Shown piece after piece: positions 57,898-64,000 of a DNA stretch of 64,000 nt. The position numbers and the translations under genes are program-made. Position 1 is the stretch's first letter. Every line of letters begins with the position of its first letter. Under the pieces are notes generated by a model, which saw nothing but the letters and a program-made list of their open reading frames with translations, was not told the origin of the DNA and did no database searches. This stretch comes from Pelagibius sp028280305. Its GTDB lineage: Bacteria > Pseudomonadota > Alphaproteobacteria > Kiloniellales > Kiloniellaceae. The stretch lies in assembly GCF_965233615.1 (NCBI RefSeq), contig NZ_OZ247495.1; one strand, written 5' to 3'.

Positions 57898-59001
57898 TCA
57901 TGACGGCCACGACTGTTCCAGACCGTCGATGACGACCTGCGGTTCACCGTTTTCCGCAGCCTTGACGCGGCCGATGTCGAAGACGGTTTCGCCTGCCTGT
58001 TCCAGGCAGGCGACGAGGCTGTCCCGGCGTTCGGGCGCCACGATGAGAACCATGCCGATCCCGCAGTTGAAGGTGCGCACCATCTCCCGCGGGGCGATGC
58101 CCCCTGCCTTGGCCAGCCAGGAGAAAACCGGTGGGACCGGCCAGGTGATGCCGCCGAGGGCGATGCTCAAGTGGCCGGGCAGAACCCGCGGCAGGTTCTC
58201 CAGAAATCCGCCGCCGGTGATATGTGCCAGGGCCTTCACGCCGCCCTCGGCCAGAGCCTGAAGGCAGGATTTCACATAGATCCTGGTGGGGGTCAGAAGC
58301 GCCTCCCCAAGTCTGTGGCCGGGCGCAAAAGGTGCTGGGTCCTGGTAGCCGAGGCCGAGGTTATCCACCACCTTGCGGACCAGCGAGAAGCCGTTGGAGT
58401 GCAGCCCGGAGGCGGCGAGACCGAGCACCAGGTCGCCGGCCGTCACCGCCTGGCCGGTCAGCACCGCGTCCCGTTCGACGGCGCCGACCGCAAAGCCGGC
58501 GAGATCGTAGTCGCCATCGCTGTAGAGGCCGGGCATCTCGGCGGTTTCTCCGCCGATCAGGGCGCAGCCCGCCTGGCGGCAACCGTCGGCGATGCCGGCG
58601 AGAATCGCCCGGCCGGCTTGCACATCCAGGCTGCCGGTTGCGTAGTAGTCGAGGAAGAACAACGGCTCTGCGCCTTGGACGATCAGGTCGTTCACGCACA
58701 TTGCGACCAGATCGATGCCGACCGTGTCGTGCTTGTCTGCGGCTATGGCGACTTTCAGCTTGGTTCCGACGCCGTCGTTGGCGGCCACCAGCAGCGGGTC
58801 CTTGAAGCCGGCGGCTTTCAGGTCAAAAATGCCGCCGAAGCCGCCCAGGCCTGCGTCGGCGCCGCGGCGCGCCGTCGATCGGGCCAGGGGCTTGATGGCG
58901 TCCACCAGGGCGTTTCCGGCATCGATGTCGACGCCGGCGTCCTTGTAGCTCAGCTTGTTATCGTGAGGGTCCCGGCTTGTTATGGCTTCCTCCCATAACA
59001 T
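57898..59001 (-). CDS. purM: Phosphoribosylformylglycinamidine cyclo-ligase
   Basis: AIR synthetase, purine step 5; about 367 residues. SYKDAGVDIDAGNALVD, VAANDGVGTKLKVA, DLVAMCVNDLIVQGAEPLFFLDY, GGETAEMPGLY, HITGGGFLENLPRVL. The start is uncertain: ATG 59001 lacks a ribosome site, while a strong GGGAGGAAG follows it and stands 5 nt before an in-frame ATA. Divergent from the DUF2066 gene. Confidence 0.95.
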   Translation of the reverse strand: MLWEEAITSRDPHDNKLSYKDAGVDIDAGNALVDAIKPLARSTARRGADAGLGGFGGIFDLKAAGFKDPLLVAANDGVGTKLKVAIAADKHDTVGIDLVAMCVNDLIVQGAEPLFFLDYYATGSLDVQAGRAILAGIADGCRQAGCALIGGETAEMPGLYSDGDYDLAGFAVGAVERDAVLTGQAVTAGDLVLGLAASGLHSNGFSLVRKVVDNLGLGYQDPAPFAPGHRLGEALLTPTRIYVKSCLQALAEGGVKALAHITGGGFLENLPRVLPGHLSIALGGITWPVPPVFSWLAKAGGIAPREMVRTFNCGIGMVLIVAPERRDSLVACLEQAGETVFDIGRVKAAENGEPQVVIDGLEQSWPS

Positions 59002-59071
59002 GGAGTATTTAGGTGGGGAGCGAGAGGGCCCGCTTCGACGGGCGAACATAGAGAATCCGGGACGGTTTGCA

Positions 59072-60289
59072 ATGCGGTTTCGCCGGTTATTCGGCGCCCT
59101 GGCGACGCCTTTGTTACCTGGGCTGGTGAGCGCCCTGCTGCTGGCCGGCGAGCCGGCCGCGGCTCAGAGCGACATTTTTACGGTGCGGGCGGTGCCGGTC
59201 GACAAGACCGCGGAGACGGCGGCGGCGGCCCGCCAGGCCGCGATTACGGCCGGCCATCAGCGGGCTTTCGAGCTGCTGGTCGATCGTCTGGTGCCTGCTG
59301 CGCAGCAGGGCAAGGTGCCGGTTCTGGGGCCGGGCCTGGTGGAATTCTACGTCCGCGATTTCTCGGTGAACAACGAGCGCACCTCCGCCGTGCGCTATCT
59401 CGCCGATCTCACCTTCCGCTTTAATGCCGAGGAAGTGCGCGCGCTGCTCCGCAACAGTTCGGTCGGTTTCGCGGAAACGCGCAGCAAGCCGCTGCTGGTC
59501 CTTCCGGTCTACGACCACGGGGATGGCAGCGCACCGCGGCTCTGGCTGGAGCCCAACCCCTGGCGGACGGGCTGGTCTCAAGGGCCGAGCAGCGACGGCC
59601 TGGTGCCTTTGCGGATTCCCCTCGGCGACCTTTCCGATGTTGCCGCCATCGACGCCCAACGTGCCCTTGACGGCGACCCGGCCGGTCTCTCGGCCATTGC
59701 CAATGCCTATGGGGCGGGCGCCGTCCTGGTCAGCAAGGCGACTCTAACCGGTGACCCGGAGGTCGGCTCGGCGCAACTGGCGATCACCAGCCGGCGCTAT
59801 GAGGTGGGCCGGCAGGGCGCGATCACGCGTGAGAACTTCACCCAATTGCCCAATGCATCGCCTTCGGCTTTTTTCGCGCGGGTCGCGGGTCTCGTGAATG
59901 CGACGCTGCAGGAAAACTGGAAGCAGCAGAACGTGCTGCAGTTCGGTAACAGCCGCTCGATCGTCGTGTTCGTTCCCCTCGGCGGTCTGTCGGACTGGCT
60001 GGAAGTGCGTAAGCGGATCGACGGCATTGCCGCCATCCAGAACGTCGGCGTCACTACGCTTTCACGCGGCCAAGCGGAAATGCAGATCTCCTTCCTTGGC
60101 GATGAACAGAGATTGACCCGGGCCCTTGCCCAGCGCGACCTTTTTTTGTCGCTGCGCGATGACAGCAACTGGGAACTGACGCTGGAGGGGGCGGCGCGGG
60201 GGACCGGCGGCACAGCGATACCGCAGGCACCGGGCTCCCAAGTTCCGCCCCCCCAGGCTCCGCCCCCCGAAGCTCCGGCGGCGCAATGA
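59072..60289 (+). CDS. DUF2066 domain-containing exported protein
   Basis: 405 residues with signal peptide (LLPGLVSALLLAGEPAAAQ). DIFTVRAVPVDKTAETAAAARQ starts the DUF2066 region; the middle is mixed beta. Ends in a Pro/Ala-rich tail (PPPQAPPPEAPAAQ). Function unknown; its place before a permease and hdaA, next to purMN, recurs in Alphaproteobacteria as far as I recall. Overlaps the next gene by 4 nt. Confidence 0.82.
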   Translation: MRFRRLFGALATPLLPGLVSALLLAGEPAAAQSDIFTVRAVPVDKTAETAAAARQAAITAGHQRAFELLVDRLVPAAQQGKVPVLGPGLVEFYVRDFSVNNERTSAVRYLADLTFRFNAEEVRALLRNSSVGFAETRSKPLLVLPVYDHGDGSAPRLWLEPNPWRTGWSQGPSSDGLVPLRIPLGDLSDVAAIDAQRALDGDPAGLSAIANAYGAGAVLVSKATLTGDPEVGSAQLAITSRRYEVGRQGAITRENFTQLPNASPSAFFARVAGLVNATLQENWKQQNVLQFGNSRSIVVFVPLGGLSDWLEVRKRIDGIAAIQNVGVTTLSRGQAEMQISFLGDEQRLTRALAQRDLFLSLRDDSNWELTLEGAARGTGGTAIPQAPGSQVPPPQAPPPEAPAAQ

Positions 60290-61443
60290 GCGGAACGCCG
60301 CCAGAAAGAGGCCCTGCCGGTTCGGCTCCGGTGATCAACGGTCCCATTACCCGCAGCATCCGTTTCTGGCTGGTGCTTCTGGTGGTGGTACTGATCTGCA
60401 CCTACCTGCTGCGCAGCGTCTTGCTGCCTTTCGTCGCCGGCATGGCCGTCGCCTATCTGCTGGACCCCGTCTGCGACCGCCTGGAGCGCTGGAAACTGTC
60501 GCGCACCTGGGCAACGACCATCGTCACCGTGGCGTTCGTTCTCATCTGTATCATCATCCTGCTGATCCTGGTCCCTGCCGTGGTCAGCCAGATCGTAGCC
60601 TTGATCGAGCGCGCGCCTGCCTACGTGAGTGCAATTCAACGCGAGATCGGCGAATTGATCGCCATGCTGAAGGACCGCCTTGAACCGCAGACGCTGGAGC
60701 GTCTGCAGGAAGCGATGCGCGGTTCCGCGGACCGCGTGATCGCCTGGGCGACCAATGTGCTGGGTGGAGTGATTTCCGGTGGTGTCGCTTTCATCAACTT
60801 CGTGGCGCTGCTAGTGATCACACCGGTCGTAGCGTTCTATCTGCTGCGCGATTGGGACCGTCTGGTCGAACAGGCCGACGATGCGCTGCCCCGCAAGCAT
60901 CTGGAAACCATCCGGAGTCTGGCAAAGCAAGTCGATGAAACACTGGCGGGCTTCCTGCGCGGCCAGGGCTTGGTCTGTGTCATCCTCGCTGTTTTCTATG
61001 CGATCGGCCTGACGCTGGCGGGCCTCGATTTCGGTCTGGTGGTCGGACTGATCGCCGGCTTCCTTTCCTTCATTCCCTATGTAGGCTCTTTGGTCGGGCT
61101 GTTCCTTTCGGTCGGTCTCGCTTTGGCGCAGTTCGACAGCTTTGTCGATGTGGCCATCGTCGCGGCGGTGTTCTTCGTCGGCCAAGCCATCGAGGGCAAT
61201 GTTCTGACGCCGAAGCTGGTGGGCGAGAAAGTCGGGCTGCACCCGGTCTGGGTAATGTTCGCCCTTTTGGCGGGCGGTGCTCTCTTCGGCTTCGTCGGCG
61301 TATTGCTGGCCGTGCCGGTCGCCGCCATCGTCGGGGTCGGTGTCCGCTTTGCGATCAGCCAGTACCGGCTGAGTCACTACTATACCGGCGTCCACGAAGC
61401 AACGGGCGGTGATGACGGAGCGGAGCCGGGCGGACCAGCGTGA
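60286..61443 (+). CDS. AI-2E family transporter (PerM type)
   Basis: 385 residues. N-terminal helix pair (IRFWLVLLVVVLICTYLLRS), a large loop, and the family's C-terminal helices (FLSFIPYVGSLVGLFLSVG, EGNVLTPKLVGEKVGLHPV). Members move quorum signals, Na+/H+ or other solutes; substrate unknown. Overlaps hdaA as GTGA. Confidence 0.9.
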   Translation: MSGTPPERGPAGSAPVINGPITRSIRFWLVLLVVVLICTYLLRSVLLPFVAGMAVAYLLDPVCDRLERWKLSRTWATTIVTVAFVLICIIILLILVPAVVSQIVALIERAPAYVSAIQREIGELIAMLKDRLEPQTLERLQEAMRGSADRVIAWATNVLGGVISGGVAFINFVALLVITPVVAFYLLRDWDRLVEQADDALPRKHLETIRSLAKQVDETLAGFLRGQGLVCVILAVFYAIGLTLAGLDFGLVVGLIAGFLSFIPYVGSLVGLFLSVGLALAQFDSFVDVAIVAAVFFVGQAIEGNVLTPKLVGEKVGLHPVWVMFALLAGGALFGFVGVLLAVPVAAIVGVGVRFAISQYRLSHYYTGVHEATGGDDGAEPGGPA

Positions 61444-62162
61444 AGGCATCCCGACAACTGGCGCTCGATCTGGGCCATCGCCCGGCTTTGGAGCGTGAAG
61501 ATTTCTTTGTCGCACCCAGCAATGAACTGGCAGTGGCCTGGATCGACCGCTGGCCTGACTGGCCGGCCCGGGCGCTGGCGATTTACGGCCCGCCGGGCAG
61601 CGGCAAGACCCATCTGTGTCAAGTCTGGCGGCGCAGCAGTGGTGCGGTCCCCGTGGACGCCGAAGCCCTCGCAGAGCGCGAACCGCCGGCCATCCTCGGC
61701 GAGATCAATGCCTGTGTCGTTGAAGGCGTTGCCCCGGTGTTGGCCGAGGCGCCGGCACTCATGGAGCGGCTGCTGCATCTCTACAACATGGTGCTGGAGC
61801 GCGGAGGTTATCTGCTGTTCTCCGATCGCGAGCCACCGGCGCGCTGGGCCTGCCCGCTGCCCGACCTCCATTCGCGCCTTGCCGGAATGCAGGCCGTCGC
61901 GCTTGGCGAGCCCGACGAAGTCCTGGTTCAGGCGGTGCTGGTCAAACTCTTCGCTGACCGGCAACTGACGGTCAGCCCCGACATCATTCAATACATGACG
62001 CCCAGGATCGAGCGCTCGCTCGACGCGGCAAGGCGGGTCGTCGCTTCAATCGATGGCCGGGCGCTGGCAGCCCGGCGAAGTATCACCGTGCCATTGGTGC
62101 GGGAAGTCTTGTCGGAGCTGATCACTGCCGACGCGGAAGAAATCAATAAGGGAGAGGTATGA
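61440..62162 (+). CDS. hdaA: HdaA/DnaA-homolog regulator
   Basis: 240 residues. Sliding-clamp-binding QLALDL at residues 6-11 and Walker A YGPPGSGKTHL near 51; AAA+ core and C-terminal helical bundle (TPRIERSLDAARRVVASIDG). It stimulates DnaA-ATP hydrolysis with the clamp after initiation. The Walker B position reads ILGEIN rather than a D-D/E pair, so its own hydrolysis may be weak. GTG start at 61440 overlaps the permease stop. Confidence 0.88.
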   Translation: MKASRQLALDLGHRPALEREDFFVAPSNELAVAWIDRWPDWPARALAIYGPPGSGKTHLCQVWRRSSGAVPVDAEALAEREPPAILGEINACVVEGVAPVLAEAPALMERLLHLYNMVLERGGYLLFSDREPPARWACPLPDLHSRLAGMQAVALGEPDEVLVQAVLVKLFADRQLTVSPDIIQYMTPRIERSLDAARRVVASIDGRALAARRSITVPLVREVLSELITADAEEINKGEV

Positions 62163-62941
62163 TGGATTTGGGAATCAAAGGCCGGAAAGCATTGGTCTGC
62201 GCCGCCAGCAAAGGATTGGGCCGGGCCTGCGCGTTTTCCCTCGCGCGCGAAGGTGTGGATGTCACGATCGTGGCACGCACCGAAGGCCCGCTGGAAGCGA
62301 CGGCGGAGGAGATCCGCCAGGCGACCGGCGTTACCGTGACCGCGGTCGCTACGGACATCACGTCGGTGGAAGGGCGCGCGAAGGCGCTGGCGGCCTGTCC
62401 CTCACCGGACATTCTGGTGAACAACGCGGGCGGTCCGCCGCCGGGCGACTTCCGCGATTGGGAGCGGGAAGACTGGATCAAGGCGCTGGACGCAAACATG
62501 CTGACGCCCATCGAGCTGATCAAGGCCACCGTCGATCCGATGATGGAGCGGGGCTTCGGGCGCATCGTCAACATCACCTCCGGCGCGGTGAAAGCGCCGA
62601 TCGATATTCTCGGCCTTTCCAACGGCGCGCGTGCCGGCTTGACCGGTTTCGTCGCCGGCATCGCCCGCAAGACCGTGCGCAAGAACGTAACGATCAACGG
62701 GCTGCTGCCCGGGCCTTTCGATACCGACCGGCTGCGTGCCAACATGAAGGCGGTTGCGGACAAGGCCGGCCGTCCTGTCGAAGATGTAGTCGAGGAACGG
62801 GCCAAGGGTAATCCGGCAGGCCGTTTCGGCGACCCGGCCGAGTTCGGCGAGGCCTGCGCTTTTCTCTGCGGCGCGCATGCCGGTTTCATAACCGGCCAGA
62901 ACATCCTGCTCGACGGCGGAGCCTTTCCGGGCACTCTCTAG
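62159..62941 (+). CDS. SDR-family protein lacking the Tyr/Lys pair
   Basis: 260 residues. Nucleotide site CAASKGLGRACAFSL and LVNNAGG, conserved catalytic Ser region NITSGAVKAP, but the usual Y-x-x-x-K is replaced: LGLSNGARAGLTGFV. This belongs to a beta-ketoacyl-ACP-reductase-like group known to lack those residues. Substrate unknown, reductase activity doubtful. ATGA-type overlap with hdaA; two ATG codons in tandem. Confidence 0.85.
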   Translation: MMDLGIKGRKALVCAASKGLGRACAFSLAREGVDVTIVARTEGPLEATAEEIRQATGVTVTAVATDITSVEGRAKALAACPSPDILVNNAGGPPPGDFRDWEREDWIKALDANMLTPIELIKATVDPMMERGFGRIVNITSGAVKAPIDILGLSNGARAGLTGFVAGIARKTVRKNVTINGLLPGPFDTDRLRANMKAVADKAGRPVEDVVEERAKGNPAGRFGDPAEFGEACAFLCGAHAGFITGQNILLDGGAFPGTL

Positions 62942-63091
62942 GCTTCAACCACTGTTTTGCCGGTAGTCCGGCAACTCTCCGCCGTCCGTTCAAGTCTCCG
63001 TGACATAAATGGGCGGCGGGGGATGCCGCGGCTGCAGCACACGTAGAACCGATCACACCATGGCTTGGAGGCAGCTTTGGAAGGATCGGGA

Positions 63092-63874
63092 ATGATAAAG
63101 AAAATCGCTGTGGCCGCCTGTGCGGTCTTTGTCCTTACAACCGGTTCCGCGTTTGCGGATGATGATGACGACGATGATCGCCGTCATGGCCGTTGGTACT
63201 ACGAGCACCACGACCATCAGCATTACAAACACAAGCATCACAAGAAGCATCACAAGCATTGGAAGAAGGTGGAAAAGCATGTCTATCACTACGATGGGCA
63301 TCGCCACGGCAAGGATCGCCGCCGCTGGGCCAAGCATGGCCACTCCCATCACGGCCATGGTCATCACCGCCATGCGCACAAGGGGCATTGGGGCCACGAT
63401 CATGGCTACAAGCACCGACACAGGCATGGGCACAAACACAAGAAGGTGAAAAAGAAAGTCTATGTCGAGGAGCACGTCTATCATCACCGGCCCAAGAAGT
63501 ACCGCCACGCAAAGCGGCATCGCCACTATCACCATGGCGATCATGGCGGCTATGGTTATCGAAGACGCCATGACGATCGGGACTGGGCCATCTTCGCCAT
63601 CCTGGCGTTGCAGATTGCCGACGTGTTGAACCAGAGCCAGCGCCATAGCTACGCAGCAGCGCAGCATCAGGCGACGACGGCACCGCTGGGAGAGTCGATC
63701 CGTTGGAACGACGGGTCGGCTTCTGGCCAGGTCATACCGGTGCGCGACGGCAGCGATCGCCTGGGGCGTTACTGCCGCGAGTTCCAGCAGGAGGTCGTGA
63801 TCGGGAACCAGCGTCAAGCGGGCTACGGTGTTGCCTGCCGGCAACCGGACGGCGCCTGGGAGATCGTCTCCTGA
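63092..63874 (+). CDS. Histidine-rich secreted protein with 17-kDa-antigen-like C-terminus
   Basis: 260 residues from ATG 63092 (AAGGA upstream). Signal peptide (MIKKIAVAACAVFVLTTGSAFA), then an acidic run of seven Asp, then about 130 residues dominated by His, Lys, Arg and Tyr (HHDHQHYKHKHHKKHHKHW and similar). The last 60 residues (IRWNDGSASGQVIPVRDGS, LGRYCREFQQEVVIG, GVACRQPDGAWEIV) resemble the C-terminal domain of rickettsial 17-kDa surface antigens. Probably binds metal ions or anionic surface polymers in the periplasm; that is inference. Monocistronic. Confidence 0.75.
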   Translation: MIKKIAVAACAVFVLTTGSAFADDDDDDDRRHGRWYYEHHDHQHYKHKHHKKHHKHWKKVEKHVYHYDGHRHGKDRRRWAKHGHSHHGHGHHRHAHKGHWGHDHGYKHRHRHGHKHKKVKKKVYVEEHVYHHRPKKYRHAKRHRHYHHGDHGGYGYRRRHDDRDWAIFAILALQIADVLNQSQRHSYAAAQHQATTAPLGESIRWNDGSASGQVIPVRDGSDRLGRYCREFQQEVVIGNQRQAGYGVACRQPDGAWEIVS

Positions 63875-63920
63875 ACCGGAGCCTCGTGCCGCCATCGTGG
63901 GTTTGTTGGTGGATGTAAAA

Positions 63921-63961
63921 GGGACCTTCCCGCGATCCGAGGATCATTGCGGGAAGGTCCC
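63921..63961 (-). terminator. Terminator for a leftward gene beyond the right edge
   Basis: gggaccttcccgc (63921-63933) pairs perfectly with gcgggaaggtccc (63949-63961). The T-run (TTTTAC) follows only on the minus strand, so it closes a leftward transcript whose gene enters from the right edge (a possible stop TGA lies near 63986). It may also halt the His-rich gene's transcript. Confidence 0.65.
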
Positions 63962-64000
63962 GGCGCATGGGGCTGGGTAGGGATCACCCATGAGCCAGTT

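Noticed and set aside
63053..63895. Open frame antisense to the His-rich gene, Met/Val-rich and membrane-like
   Set aside because: His codons CAT/CAC read as ATG/GTG on the other strand, so the hydrophobic look is a direct artefact.

Overview
The window is chromosomal DNA from an alphaproteobacterium, probably of the Rhodospirillales/Kiloniellales type. The evidence is an alphaproteobacterial 16S gene, an rrn operon in the order 16S-tRNA-Ile-tRNA-Ala-23S-5S-tRNA-fMet, GC-rich core genes, an HdaA-type replication regulator, a one-piece aa3-oxidase subunit IV peptide and typical core gene order. No species can be named from the sequence alone.

Layout. 1-5850: a complete rrn operon with strong processing stems and two copies of a hairpin element in the spacer, one behind each spacer tRNA. 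5851-6043: a short AT-rich stretch holding a decayed copy of the tRNA-fMet 3' end and a perfect 20-bp inverted repeat. 6044-19745: a compact histidine-utilisation (hut) island of visibly lower GC: hutC-hutF leftward; hutI-hutH-hutG-hutU rightward; then a five-gene family-5 (NikA/DppA type) ABC importer ending in a second HutC-like repressor. Two copies of one operator-like motif tie the divergent hut promoter to the importer. 19746-23065: a decayed zone with a response-regulator/sensor-kinase chimera, an intact EF-hand protein, a cytochrome b561 fragment of 19 codons, and two abutting insertion sequences (IS630 family, then IS5 family), both with their ends and target duplications visible.

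23066-64000 is ordinary core chromosome. Leftward: SDR, DUF2937 protein, purF, cvpA, radA, mlaF, mlaE, alr, dnaB, then the rplI-rpsR-rpsF ribosomal operon. Rightward: the fatty-acid cluster fabD-fabG-acpP-fabF with mltG, then yicC-gmk. Leftward: rsmA-pdxA-surA-lptD-lptG-lptF (envelope biogenesis). Then pepA-holC, a LysR regulator, a DUF1127 protein, a DMT exporter, a PAS_5 protein, an ABC-F ATPase, ndk, a 40-residue oxidase subunit IV, purN-purM, a divergent DUF2066-permease-hdaA-SDR operon, and a histidine-rich secreted protein.

How it works together: the island encodes histidine -> urocanate -> imidazolonepropionate -> formiminoglutamate -> formylglutamate -> glutamate + formate (the HutF/HutG route), with its own importer and two repressors. 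The most unusual points are the NikA-like importer under a shared hut operator, the two-component chimera and truncated cytochrome gene beside the EF-hand gene, the nested IS pair sharing a CTAG at the stop codon of an SDR gene, and the His/Lys-repeat secreted protein at the right end.
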